From Leptotrichia trevisanii DSM 22070 (GTDB lineage Bacteria; Fusobacteriota; Fusobacteriia; Fusobacteriales; Leptotrichiaceae), in the NCBI RefSeq assembly GCF_000482505.1, contig NZ_AXVL01000004.1:62001-126000 (forward strand): a DNA stretch of 64,000 nucleotides, written 5' to 3'. This document shows positions 1 through 9,600 of the stretch, one piece after another. Below the pieces are notes generated by a model. It worked only from the letters and a program-made list of their open reading frames with translations, searched no databases and had not been told where the DNA came from. Position 1 is the first letter of the stretch. Each line of letters starts with the position of its first letter. The position numbers were made by a program, and so were the translations under genes.

Positions 1-543
1 AGTATCGTATTCATCTATTAAAATAATTACTTTTTTACCATAATATTCGTATAAATATCTTGATAGATTTTTTATTGAACTTTCCCAATCAGCCTCTTCT
101 TTTTTTATCCATATTTTTTCAAATTCAACTAAATCTCTTTTTTTAAAATTTTTAGAAATATACTCAAATTTATCATACAAATCTGAAATAAGATTTTTAA
201 TATTTGAAAAGCTATCTTCCCAACTTTCTGCTTCCGCATTTCTCATACTTATAAAAATCACAGGATTTTGTCCCTGATATTTCATATACTCGCTTTTAGA
301 AATATACAAATCATCAAATAATTTTTTATTTTCTTCCGCATTTTCTATATCAAAAAAATATTTTAACATCGACAAATTTAAAGTTTTCCCAAATCTTCTG
401 GGCCTTGTAAATAATTTAACTTCTGATAAATCTTCCAATATTTCTTCTATAAATTTCGTTTTATCAATATAATAGCCATTTCGTATTATTATTTCCTTAA
501 AATTGGAATTTCCTATCGCTAGTCCCTTTTTCTTTGCTTTCAT
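1..543 (-). CDS. AAA-ATPase-like protein (DUF1703 type), partial
   Basis: This is the N-terminal 181 codons of a gene whose 3' end lies outside the window. Translation from the ATG at 543-541 gives a start typical of the PF09820-type AAA-ATPase-like family: a YYIDKT segment near residue 29, a Walker A-like RPRRFGKT near residue 55, and a Walker B-like LIDEYD at the last visible residues. In this family a PD-(D/E)XK nuclease domain usually follows, but it cannot be seen here. A good SD (AAAGGGA) sits just upstream. The family is common in many copies in anaerobic bacteria, and its role is not settled. Family assignment is fairly sure; function is not inferred. Confidence 0.85.
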   Translation of the reverse strand, partial: MKAKKKGLAIGNSNFKEIIIRNGYYIDKTKFIEEILEDLSEVKLFTRPRRFGKTLNLSMLKYFFDIENAEENKKLFDDLYISKSEYMKYQGQNPVIFISMRNAEAESWEDSFSNIKNLISDLYDKFEYISKNFKKRDLVEFEKIWIKKEEADWESSIKNLSRYLYEYYGKKVIILIDEYDT

Positions 544-734
544 AATTAATCCCTTTCTTTCCCTTTTTATTAATTAAATTATATCAGAAAAGATAAACTG
601 TTGCAATAAAGAAAAAATAGTATTTTTATTCCATTTTATTTTAGTTTTACTTATCATTTTTGTTTTTTATTTTAAAATTTTGAAAAATCATTAATTTATG
701 TTATAATAATTTAAATATACAAATGGAGGTTATC

Positions 735-1313
735 ATGGATTTAGATAATAATAAAAATGAAATGGATTTTTTTAATGAAGAAAAGAATAATGAAAACAAT
801 CAAAGTGAACATCATTTTAACAATTTAAAAAAGTTAAATGAAATTAGAAATGAAGTAACAAATAATTTTAACGACAAAAAAGAAGGTTCTAATAGTTTTC
901 AAACTGCTGTTAATACTGTAACAGAATCTATCACTTTAACATTGGATCCTGTAACAATAAAAAATATGAAGTTTATCGCAACAGTATTGAAAATTTTTTC
1001 AATTTTGGGAATGATTTCCGGTGTGCTTCAATCACTTATGTTCTTCTTTATAATTCCCCTTGTTACTGGTATTTTTACTATCGTAATCGCATTAAAATTT
1101 TCTAAGTCAGCCAGCTTTTTGGAAGAAGCGGTTCTTATGAATGACGAAAATAAATTAAAATCATATTTTAACGAACAAGCCAAGGCTTTAAAATTATATA
1201 TTATTTTTATAATCGTTAGCATTGTCCTTACTATTATTTATTGTGTTTTTATTTTTTCTATAGTTTTAACAGGTGTCTTAAATCATCCTGACTATTCTCG
1301 TTATTCATATTAA
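735..1313 (+). CDS. small membrane protein with acidic Asn-rich N-terminus
   Basis: Function is not recognised. The first 60 residues or so are charged and Asn/Glu-rich and look cytoplasmic and disordered. Hydrophobic stretches follow near residues 80-112 (probably two segments) and 152-182, and a short polar tail ends in Tyr-rich sequence. The layout resembles small DUF5362-like membrane proteins, but this is a weak impression. An in-frame ATG exists 12 bases upstream, but it overlaps the GGAGG SD at 725-729, which is well spaced for the ATG at 735, so the later start was chosen. A clear terminator follows, so this appears to be a single-gene unit. Confidence 0.75.
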   Translation: MDLDNNKNEMDFFNEEKNNENNQSEHHFNNLKKLNEIRNEVTNNFNDKKEGSNSFQTAVNTVTESITLTLDPVTIKNMKFIATVLKIFSILGMISGVLQSLMFFFIIPLVTGIFTIVIALKFSKSASFLEEAVLMNDENKLKSYFNEQAKALKLYIIFIIVSIVLTIIYCVFIFSIVLTGVLNHPDYSRYSY

Positions 1314-1342
1314 ATTCAAAATTTATAAAATTTAGTGCAATT

Positions 1343-1373
1343 AAAAAAAGATCCCTAAAAATAGGGATTTTTT
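1343..1373. terminator. bidirectional hairpin terminator
   Basis: A 7-bp stem (ATCCCTA/TAGGGAT, 1351-1357 with 1362-1368) with an AAAA loop is flanked by an A-run upstream and a T-run downstream. It ends the plus-strand membrane-protein gene. Confidence 0.85.
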
Positions 1374-1473
1374 ATTGAAACTATTTTCTAGCAATTCATA
1401 CTATTCTCCATTTACATAGCGAATATTTAATAAGTTTTGTAAATTACATATTATTTAACAAGGAATTAAAACT

Positions 1474-1571
1474 AAAGAATTATATTTTAATCATTTAGAA
1501 ATACTAGGTTTTTATTCTTTGTTGAAAAAGTTTGTGATAAATTCGTTATTTAAATGGGAAATAGTATTAAA
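1474..1571 (+). repeat. dispersed intergenic repeat, family 1 copy A
   Basis: About 98 bases run right up to the stop codon of the convergent FtsZ-like gene. The stretch aligns over nearly its whole length with 46521-46619, and its reverse complement matches the core seen at 25775-25812 and 37262-37305. It contains no reading frame and no obvious single hairpin. Confidence 0.7.
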
Positions 1572-2484
1572 CGCTGGAAATTACCACAGTCTTTATTTTT
1601 TTAATTACCTCATAACCCTCATTAATCATAACTCCCCATATGAGATTAACATTCTTATCTTTTATAATATTTGAAATTTTCTCAGTTATTTGTCCAATAT
1701 CTGCAAGTGATACATTTTTTCCTGTGGTAAAATTTATTAAAACTTTTTTTGCGTTTTCCAATTTTCCTTCAAATATGTTATTTTCCATAAGTTGCTCCAT
1801 TATTTTCTCAACTGCATTATCTCCCCTACCTTCACCTACACGAATAATTGTATCTTTTGAGTTATGTAAAACAGCCTTTATATCCAGTAAATCAATATTC
1901 ATAAATCCAACTTCTGTCAAAATATTTACAATGCTTTCAATACCTTCCTTTATAATCTCATTAATTTTATTATAAGCAACTTCAAGTGGCTCTTTCCTGT
2001 CTATATGATTGTACAACTTTTCATTAGGAATCACAATCAAGCTATCTGTATTTTTCTCAACTTTCTTCATCCCCATATTTGCAATTTTCAAAGTTTCAAA
2101 TCCCTCCAGATAAAATGGACGGGCAACAATACTTATTGTAAAAATCTGTAATCTTTTTGCAACTTCAAGAATGACAGGCATTATACCACTCCCGGTAGCC
2201 CCGCCAATTCCTGAAACTAAAAATAAAATATCCGTCCCTTTCAGCAGTTCCCGAAATTGATTTTCACACTGAAACGCCACTCTTTCAGCCTGTTCCCTGG
2301 TACATTCCTTAACTCCTGTATCTAAAAAAATCTTCTTCTCCGCCCGACTAAAATTAGAATTTCTACTATCCGTATCAATAGTTATATATTCAATTTTCCG
2401 CACATTTGATGCTAGCATAAAATTAACAAAATTTATCCCCATCCCGCCAATTCCAATAACCTTCACATTCATTTTATCCTTCAT
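1567..2484 (-). CDS. divergent FtsZ-like tubulin-family GTPase
   Basis: The 305-residue protein covers the FtsZ GTPase fold. An N-terminal IGIGGMGINFVNFM segment matches the first FtsZ glycine loop, and SGIGGATGSG near residue 93 matches the tubulin signature with Ala and Ser substitutions. DSLIVIPNEKL and a T7-type NIDLLD loop, supplying the catalytic acidic residues of the neighbouring subunit, are also present. The protein stops directly after the globular domain. It lacks the linker and C-terminal peptide that tether true FtsZ to FtsA or other partners, and it is shorter than usual FtsZ. It stands apart from any division gene and has its own promoter. The start is uncertain: ATG 2484 or ATG 2475, the latter with AAGGA just upstream. 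Likely an FtsZ paralogue; its role is unknown. Confidence 0.85.
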   Translation of the reverse strand: MKDKMNVKVIGIGGMGINFVNFMLASNVRKIEYITIDTDSRNSNFSRAEKKIFLDTGVKECTREQAERVAFQCENQFRELLKGTDILFLVSGIGGATGSGIMPVILEVAKRLQIFTISIVARPFYLEGFETLKIANMGMKKVEKNTDSLIVIPNEKLYNHIDRKEPLEVAYNKINEIIKEGIESIVNILTEVGFMNIDLLDIKAVLHNSKDTIIRVGEGRGDNAVEKIMEQLMENNIFEGKLENAKKVLINFTTGKNVSLADIGQITEKISNIIKDKNVNLIWGVMINEGYEVIKKIKTVVISSV

Positions 2485-2575
2485 ACCAATCCCATTCTTG
2501 CAAATACAAATTATTGCAAATCTCCCTTCTATTGAAAATATTTAATTTTGAAATTAATTTTCTATTTATAGGTAT

Positions 2576-2604
2576 ATTTTAACAGATTAGAGAGGGTATT
2601 TCAA
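2576..2604 (-). promoter_or_regulatory. sigma-70 promoter for the FtsZ-like gene
   Basis: On the minus strand TTGAAA (2599-2604) is separated by 17 bases from TAAAAT (2576-2581). It lies between the helicase stop and the FtsZ-like start, so that gene can be expressed independently of the accessory cluster. Confidence 0.6.
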
Positions 2605-2635
2605 GGAAAGAGTAAAAATTTTAGAAAAACTAAAA

Positions 2636-4375
2636 CTAATATATTATTTCTCTCACTTCTACATCTAAAGCCTCTCCTATAAATGCATTACAATTTTTTT
2701 CATTTATCTTCTTTCCAGCCATATTTTCACAAACAGCTAATTTATCTTCTTTACTTAAATATGCGATATAGCTTAGAAAATATTTAGCTCTAGAAGCCCC
2801 AACGTGCATTACTTTTTTATGAATTTTATTATTAAAAATTTCCTTTTCAATATCAATAAGAATCACAACTGCTGCTTCCAATCCTTTATATTTTCTAGCT
2901 GTTGTGAATAAAATTCCTTTTTCTCCAAGATTATGCGTTATAACAAAATTCCCAATTTTACTGTGTCCTGCTAAAATACTTTTATTTTCTGTCTTTACAG
3001 TTAATATCACTATTTTAGAAATTGGTATCCCATCATTTACATATTTTTTTATTTCATCGTTTAATTTACTCAAAATTTGTTCTTTTTTAGAAATAATATA
3101 AAAAACTGGTTTTGTACCTTGTACATTGTCACGCAATTTGCACTTTTTTATTCCTAATATTCTATTTGAGGAAGAAGCAATACTTTTTGTATTTCGACAA
3201 TTTATAGATAATACTAGCCTGCATTCAATTCTGTCTGTCGAAAGTATCGAAATAGAACCTTCCTTATTTACAAGTTGATTTTTGTCGTAAAAAACATAAA
3301 AACAACTATCCTCTATTTCAGCAATTGTATACAATGCACTAATTTCATCATGTGTAAAATCCTGACCTTCATCAATAATAATATGCTTATAATCCCAGTT
3401 ATAATCACTATAGTTATTTAAAAAATCTAATTTTTCTTGTAATGTTGAATACTGTCCTTTTATCTTATAATGTTTTTTTACCAGTTTATCCATACTAAAA
3501 AAATAAGTATTTGGCAATTCTTCTTTGTATTTTTCTAATAAATATTTATATAAAAATTCATTAAAACATAAGAACAATACTTTATCGTTCTGTGTTTCTG
3601 GATTCTGTAAAAGTCTACGAGCCTTCTCAATTGCCAGCATAGTTTTTCCAGTTCCAGCACCACCTTGTATTGCTGCAACACGCTGTTCATCTAGATATTC
3701 AATGAGCCTAACTTGTTCTCTTGTCATTCGATTAAAATAATATTCAGCCTCTTCCATTATATTTGAAACACTCATAATTACATTAAATTCAGGAGAGAGA
3801 GTTCTAATAACATTAGTTTCATCATTTTTATCGTAAAGGCTGTTTTCCTTAAAATTATAGTAGTCAAAAACTCTTTTAATTGCCTTTTCAATATTATTTA
3901 AATCTTTTTTTATAAGCAGATTACCTTCACTAAAGTTCGGTGGTAAAGAACCTAATTGGTTATAACTTTCAGCCATTGTAAACCACACTGCACATTCTAC
4001 ACGATATTCCCTTCCTGAATTAATATTTTTTTCTAATAAGTCAATAAATGTATATTTACTTCTCTCTGCTTGTACCATTGGATCTTTCATATTCTTTCGT
4101 TCTTTAGTCCTACTATTAACTTGACTCCATTCCCCATTCTTACAATAAATCTCTCCAGATTTCACTTCTATAACTAGAATCCCTCTTTTAGGATGAAAAA
4201 TGGTAAAATCGCTTTCTCCCCAAAACACTCCATATTTCTCTTTTCTATTCCAATGCAAAGAATAAAAAACAATATAGTCATCGGGCAATTTTGACAGTGC
4301 CTTGTATATTTGATACTCTCCATAACTGTTGTGAAAATTGGATTCTGTTAGATTTGTTGGAATTATTTTTGCCAT
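2636..4375 (-). CDS. NERD-domain UvrD/PcrA-like helicase
   Basis: The protein has 579 residues. Residues about 12-100 form a nuclease-related NERD domain: GEYQIYKAL, a GESDFTIF strand and IEVKSGEIYCKNGEW, giving the D...ExK pattern of PD-(D/E)XK folds. A superfamily 1 helicase core follows. Walker A is QGGAGTGKT near residue 240 and Walker B is IIIDEGQDF near residue 335. RKYKGLEA near residue 510 and VGASRAK near residue 545 fit motifs V and VI. It probably cuts or unwinds nucleic acid. It is the last gene of the accessory cluster, 53 bases after the HsdR-N-like gene. NERD-helicases are frequent in defence islands, but whether this one acts with its neighbours is inference. Confidence 0.85.
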   Translation of the reverse strand: MAKIIPTNLTESNFHNSYGEYQIYKALSKLPDDYIVFYSLHWNRKEKYGVFWGESDFTIFHPKRGILVIEVKSGEIYCKNGEWSQVNSRTKERKNMKDPMVQAERSKYTFIDLLEKNINSGREYRVECAVWFTMAESYNQLGSLPPNFSEGNLLIKKDLNNIEKAIKRVFDYYNFKENSLYDKNDETNVIRTLSPEFNVIMSVSNIMEEAEYYFNRMTREQVRLIEYLDEQRVAAIQGGAGTGKTMLAIEKARRLLQNPETQNDKVLFLCFNEFLYKYLLEKYKEELPNTYFFSMDKLVKKHYKIKGQYSTLQEKLDFLNNYSDYNWDYKHIIIDEGQDFTHDEISALYTIAEIEDSCFYVFYDKNQLVNKEGSISILSTDRIECRLVLSINCRNTKSIASSSNRILGIKKCKLRDNVQGTKPVFYIISKKEQILSKLNDEIKKYVNDGIPISKIVILTVKTENKSILAGHSKIGNFVITHNLGEKGILFTTARKYKGLEAAVVILIDIEKEIFNNKIHKKVMHVGASRAKYFLSYIAYLSKEDKLAVCENMAGKKINEKNCNAFIGEALDVEVREIIY

Positions 4376-4428
4376 TTTGATTATTTCCTTTTTTAAAATT
4401 TATAGAAATCTTTTTAAAAATTATTTTT

Positions 4429-5406
4429 TTATATTAAATAATTATGATTTAAATAACAATAATCTAAGATTTGAGTTGCTATTTTTATTGTTTCATCTAT
4501 TATTCTATTTATATTATTAAAAGTGCTATTCATTTCTTCGAAAACACTCTCTACATTTTTTATGAATTTAATTTTTTCATTATTATAAGGATTTTTTAAC
4601 CATGAATCTTTTAAAACATAATTACTATTTCCTGTAAAATATTTATATGGAAAATTTTCATTTAATTCTGAAATATTATATCTCAACAAACCTAATTGAA
4701 AATCTATTATTTCATAACCACTATTTAGTAATTCAGTTTTTAAAATTTCAGTCCAAACGTCTATTTTGATGTCATTTGAATCAAATTCCAGATAAATATT
4801 ATTATTTTCTTCTTTTTTCACTAATGGAAGTATATTATAATTATTCTTTCTTGTAATACTCATTATATTTTGAATTAATTTTTCTTTATTTCTATAAAGC
4901 CTAATCCAATTCTCAAATGTATTATATCTATCTTCTAAATTTCTTAGTACTTCTCCTCTATACAAACTGAATTTTCCTAATAAAGCGACTAATTTAACTT
5001 CTAAATCTTCTATACTATCATTTATTAAATCTCCTAAAAATAATAATTCATTGTTTCTATTATAAACTAGTATTGTTTTAAAATTTGACAAACATATTAT
5101 TTTTTTATTTAAGAATGTATTATATTCAATTGCCTGTAATAAAGTTTTTCCATCATTTATAGAAATATTAGAAGATTTTATTTCAAATAAAATATCACTA
5201 CAAACTATATCAGCTTTTCTTACATTTGATAATAAGTTATTTTTTTGACCTTCTATACAACTATCTATTTTTTGTTCAAATATTATTTCATTATCTTCAT
5301 ATCCTAAATATAATAAAAAATCTCTAAATATTTTTTGTTTATAACTTTCTTCTTTTAAATTACCATTTTTTTCAAATAATTCTCGTAAATTTTTAAAAAA
5401 GTTCAT
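4429..5406 (-). CDS. HsdR N-terminal-like nuclease domain protein
   Basis: The 325-residue protein starts with a domain like the N-terminus of type I restriction R subunits. It has KQKIFRDFLLYLGY, then KADIVCSDILFEIKS, a good PD-(D/E)XK core with Asp and an E-x-K pair, followed by QAIEYNTFL. No helicase motor follows. Residues after about 140 are not recognised. The reading frame extends 13 codons further upstream only through a TTG. The ATG at 5406 was preferred because GAAAGGC lies 10 bases before it. The gene sits 91 bases after the SUKH immunity gene. It could be a stand-alone nuclease or DNA-binding partner. The domain call is reasonably sure; the biological role is open. Confidence 0.75.
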   Translation of the reverse strand: MNFFKNLRELFEKNGNLKEESYKQKIFRDFLLYLGYEDNEIIFEQKIDSCIEGQKNNLLSNVRKADIVCSDILFEIKSSNISINDGKTLLQAIEYNTFLNKKIICLSNFKTILVYNRNNELLFLGDLINDSIEDLEVKLVALLGKFSLYRGEVLRNLEDRYNTFENWIRLYRNKEKLIQNIMSITRKNNYNILPLVKKEENNNIYLEFDSNDIKIDVWTEILKTELLNSGYEIIDFQLGLLRYNISELNENFPYKYFTGNSNYVLKDSWLKNPYNNEKIKFIKNVESVFEEMNSTFNNINRIIDETIKIATQILDYCYLNHNYLI

Positions 5407-5497
5407 TTTATTTCTTGCCTTTCTTTTAATTATAAATATATTCAATACAATAACTTAATATTTTTTTATTTCTTTTATGTCTTTTTTTATCATATCA

Positions 5498-5926
5498 TTA
5501 ATATTCATAACTAATTTCTTCAAATCTCTCCAAAATATATTCAAATAATTTCTTTTGCAATGCCACTACTCCATCATCTAAATTTGTATCAAATTCATAT
5601 ACATTATCATCTGAATCTAAAAAAATATAATCTCCATCACCCTTATTTTCAAATGCAATTAATGATTTTGTTTCTGGAAATTGTTCATTTAATTTTAGAG
5701 TATCTTTTACCATATCTGAATCAAATTCCTGTTTTTTATTTATTCCATAAAATTCTACAAATTTAAAAGCTAAAAAACCATATTCTAAAATATATTTTTT
5801 TAATTCCTTCCCAAAATTAAAATTTAATTTTTTTTCATATTTTTCAATATCTTCTTCTAAAATTAAATTATCTTTCTTACATTGTAATATATCATTATTT
5901 TTTAAAAATTCAACTAATTTATCCAT
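5498..5926 (-). CDS. SMI1/KNR4 (SUKH) family immunity protein
   Basis: The 142 residues show the SUKH fold pattern: an EEDIEKYEKKLNFNFGKELK helix entering the domain, YGFLAFKFVEFYG, and a central LIAFENKGDGDYIFLD hairpin with GDYIFLD typical of SMI1/KNR4 proteins. SUKH proteins are among the commonest immunity proteins of bacterial polymorphic toxins. The gene begins 46 bases after the LHH nuclease gene, exactly where its immunity partner is expected. It probably binds and neutralises that nuclease in the cytoplasm. The SD before the ATG is AGGAGG-like. Family call is confident; the pairing is inferred from position. Confidence 0.85.
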   Translation of the reverse strand: MDKLVEFLKNNDILQCKKDNLILEEDIEKYEKKLNFNFGKELKKYILEYGFLAFKFVEFYGINKKQEFDSDMVKDTLKLNEQFPETKSLIAFENKGDGDYIFLDSDDNVYEFDTNLDDGVVALQKKLFEYILERFEEISYEY

Positions 5927-5972
5927 TTTTCCTCCTAAATTTTTATTATATTTTTAACAATTTATTTTTTAA

Positions 5973-6632
5973 TTATCTTTCTAACATCGCTAATCTGCTT
6001 CTCCAATGTTTAGGTCTTTGTATGTTATTATACTCTCTTTTTAATTCAGGATCACGTCTCCAACTTTCTATACTATTATCATGTAAAATTTTATGATTTT
6101 TACCGCCATGTTCACTATTTTCAGTTAATTCAGCAAATGGTGAATCAAATTTCTGATCCATATGATGAAGTTCTATTTTTTCACCTGTTTTTTCATATAT
6201 TGGAGCCATTCCTCTTTCCATACGTTCTTTATTACTTAATCCTGTTTTTTCATCTATATAATCTAAATCTAAATCTTTCTTTACTAAACATTTTCTTCCA
6301 TTAATTTCTTTTTCTTCTAAATCAGCAGCTTTATAAATTTCATACTGTTTCATATTTTTTATACAATCAATAATTTCTTTTGACCATCCTGTCTCTTCCC
6401 TTATCCTAGTTTTGTCACTTTCAGATATAGCAGGAAAACTTAATTTATTCAAATCAAGATTCTTTTCTTGATTCAATGAATTCAAAGATTCTAGTGAACC
6501 CGATTTTACTAAATCTAAATCTTGTTCTATAATTTTACCATTTTTCAATTCAGAAATTCCAAATTCTTCTAAATTGCCTATTTCATTAGGTTTAACTGAA
6601 TTTTCAACAATAGATTTAATAAATTTCTCCAT
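5973..6632 (-). CDS. LHH-type HNH/Endo VII nuclease toxin
   Basis: Residues about 75-215 match the LHH subgroup of the HNH/Endonuclease VII fold. They show TRIREETGWSKEIID, EINGRKCLVKKDLD, NKERMERGMAPI, the diagnostic IELHHMDQ, GKNHKILH and SWRRD. In this family the first His of LHH and the later His residues bind metal and attack DNA. Such domains normally form the C-terminal tip of very long secreted toxins. Here only about 70 residues precede it, with no signal peptide and no LXG, RHS or adhesin region. The ATG lies inside the 3' end of the HerA-like ATPase gene (17-base overlap), with AAAGGGG upstream, so the two are translationally coupled. The SUKH gene follows. The nuclease call is strong; delivery route and target are unknown. 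Confidence 0.9.
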   Translation of the reverse strand: MEKFIKSIVENSVKPNEIGNLEEFGISELKNGKIIEQDLDLVKSGSLESLNSLNQEKNLDLNKLSFPAISESDKTRIREETGWSKEIIDCIKNMKQYEIYKAADLEEKEINGRKCLVKKDLDLDYIDEKTGLSNKERMERGMAPIYEKTGEKIELHHMDQKFDSPFAELTENSEHGGKNHKILHDNSIESWRRDPELKREYNNIQRPKHWRSRLAMLER

Positions 6633-9600
6633 TTTTTATTTCCCCTTTCAATTTTTCAATTATTTCATCAATCTCTTTATCCGTTATTATAACAAAGAAA
6701 TTCTTTATACTACTTATAATATCAATCTCAGCTATATTTTCTAATGTTATTTTATATATTATTTCTTGAATTAAAATTTCTTTGACCTTTTCTTTTAATC
6801 GTCTTTCGTATTCTTTCTCCATTATTTTTTTTAATTCAGTTATATTTTCTTCTTCAGGATACTTAATACTCTCCATTATTTTACTAAACAATTCTTCTGA
6901 TACTATTTTATTTAAGCTGAATATTCCATTTCCTAGAAATTTTACTACAGATTCTACTATTTTTTGTGATAAAATTTTATTTAATTCTTCTAAAGTTGGG
7001 AAAATTAATTTGATATTTTTAGAAATTAAGCTGTTTTCGATTTCTTCCTTAATTTTTCTTATAGATTTTATTACTATATCTGTATCACATATCATTAAGG
7101 TTCTTAATAATTTGATTGATTTTTCATCTATTATATCTTGCAAACCTGAATCTATAATACTTAAATTTATACGCTCCTTTCTTTCTTCAGGTTCTTTACC
7201 ATATAGTTTTGAATCTGAAATAAACTTATCATGAACATAATTTACTTTCACATTTATTGGATTTGCCATTCCTTCTTTATGGCAGACTGCAAATCCAGTC
7301 TTTAACATTCCCAAGTAAAGTGCATCCTCTCTTGAAAGTCCAATCGTATTTGCTATTATTTCCTGATCATCATAAGAAACTATCCTATGAATAATCTTAT
7401 TTGATGAATTTTTTATTACATCTGGAGCAAGTTTAGTCGGTATCTGCTCAGCAATAATAACTCCTTGTCCGTATGAACGCATTTCTGCTATCATATTTGT
7501 AAAATGCTCTACTGCTTTTCCTTTAGGATTTCCCATATTTTCTGATATTCTTTCTGTACCAATATTTTTAAGTAATCTATGTGCTTCTTCAATTACTAAT
7601 AAATGCTGTAATTCTAATTCCTTGCTTCCTTCTTCTTCTTTTTTTACTTGCCGATATTCATTAATAAATATTATAAGCAACCCTACACAAAAAGCTTTAT
7701 CTGAATCATCTGCAAGTCCTTCCAATTCAAAAATAGTATTTTTGTTTAAAAGCTTTTCTATGTTAGCAAATTCATTTGTATTAAACATGAATCCTTTTGC
7801 ACCATTACACAGACTTTCCAATCTTGTTTTTATAGCTGATTTTATATTCCCTGAAACTTCTCCTTCATATTGTAATTCTTTTTCTATGTATCTTTCAACC
7901 TCACATTTCAAATCATACATAGTTGGGAAAAGAAATTTGTGTGACGAAAGATTATATTTTTTATTCATTTTATCAATATCAAATAGATTATTAAAGCTTT
8001 TTTCGTTTATTAAATAAGGATGATACCCCAATACTAAATTCCAGCCTTTTTTAATATATATGTTTTGAAGACATTTTTCAAGAATATAGGGCATTGGACC
8101 ATAAAATGAAAAAGAAGCATTAAATAAATCCTTTAAAAAATCAATATGCATCTGAGGACTTATTCCTGGAAGTATATAAAACGGATTCATCTGTAAGCAA
8201 TTTATTTCAGGTTTTCCAAGAGTATAAACTTCAACATTTGTATTATTTTTAAGTTCAATATTTCTATATTCTTTTTTAGCTGGTTCTATTACCATAAATG
8301 GTTTTTCACAGTTTGATAAAATATTTTTAACGGTTGTAGTTTTTCCACTTCCTGTAATCCCACATACAAAAGTATGTTTATTTAAATCATCTTCTGTCAT
8401 TTTAAAACTCATATTGTCTATAATATTCCCATTGTCTGAAACTTTTCCAATTTCAATTGTTTCTCCATTTGAATCAGGTAATCTCAATGAATACTGCCTT
8501 TGATTTATTAATTCAAAATTAGGTGTGCTGTCAGTTGGTAACGTACATATCAAACTTAATTCTGTAGAACTTAAATAAGTTGCCAGTGGATTTTCCATTT
8601 CTTTATCTGTCATTCCTTTTGGAATAAGTAAAGTTTCAGAAATATTATCAGAACTAAATGATTTAGCTGGTAATAATTTGGAATTTGGTTTTGCAATTTC
8701 TCCGCTTAACGATGATTGTATAAGATTTCTTGCTAATTTTGAATCTGAAGAATAAGTAATCACAGTTTTCCACATTCCACAAGTTTTTCCTAATTTGAAT
8801 CTTTCAATTCCTTCTTCTGCATATTCCATTAACTCTAAAGCAAAACTATTTTGTACATCTCCTGAAATTGTTTCATTATTTGAAATAGCATTTGAAACAC
8901 TATCACTCCAATTTTTTCCTTTAGACCAATTGTGTGAATAAGAAACTCCTCCTCCAAATACCCAAAAAAATCCAGCATAAGCTCCTACTGTATGAGATGT
9001 ATTTTCACTTTCTCCTTCAGTTCTAGTATCAGTCTTAGTTTTCCCCTGTTGTCTAGCAATATTTCTTTTACTTACTGCAAAACAGTTATCCTTAATTTGA
9101 ATTAAATCTTCCATTTTTTTTGAAACTACATTTTCTGATACAGGAGTTGCAATAAATAATAATGTATAATTTTCACCATTCAATCCTCTCATTAGAGGAG
9201 AAATATCAAACTTCTGTTTTTTATTTTCAATTTTACAAGAAGGAATAGCTGAAAATATCCCATTATATCTATTAATACATTTTTCAAATTTAGGTTCAAT
9301 TTCTTCTAATTCTATTCCTAACAATAATCCTGAAATAACTTTTTTTATTAATTCTATATTTTCAGTATTATTAATCCCAAAAACAATATTAGCCATTCCA
9401 TCTATTGTTACTACTCCGTATGTTACAGTTAATCCTAACGGATGAATAGCAGAAAATAATTTTTGCATTTTTTGATACAAATAGTCAAATTCATCTCCGA
9501 TTTTTTCAACAGAGCAACTTTTTATCCTAAAATATTTAAATTTATTCAAAATTGATGAAGAATCTTTTTCAATATACGATTCAAGCTGATTTTCTCCAAT

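Noticed and set aside
723-734. Upstream ATG of the small membrane protein
   Set aside because: The ATG at 723 overlaps the GGAGG that serves the ATG at 735, so it cannot have its own ribosome site.
4407-5445. Type I restriction system
   Set aside because: Only an HsdR N-terminal-like domain is present; there is no helicase motor attached and no HsdM or HsdS gene in the window.
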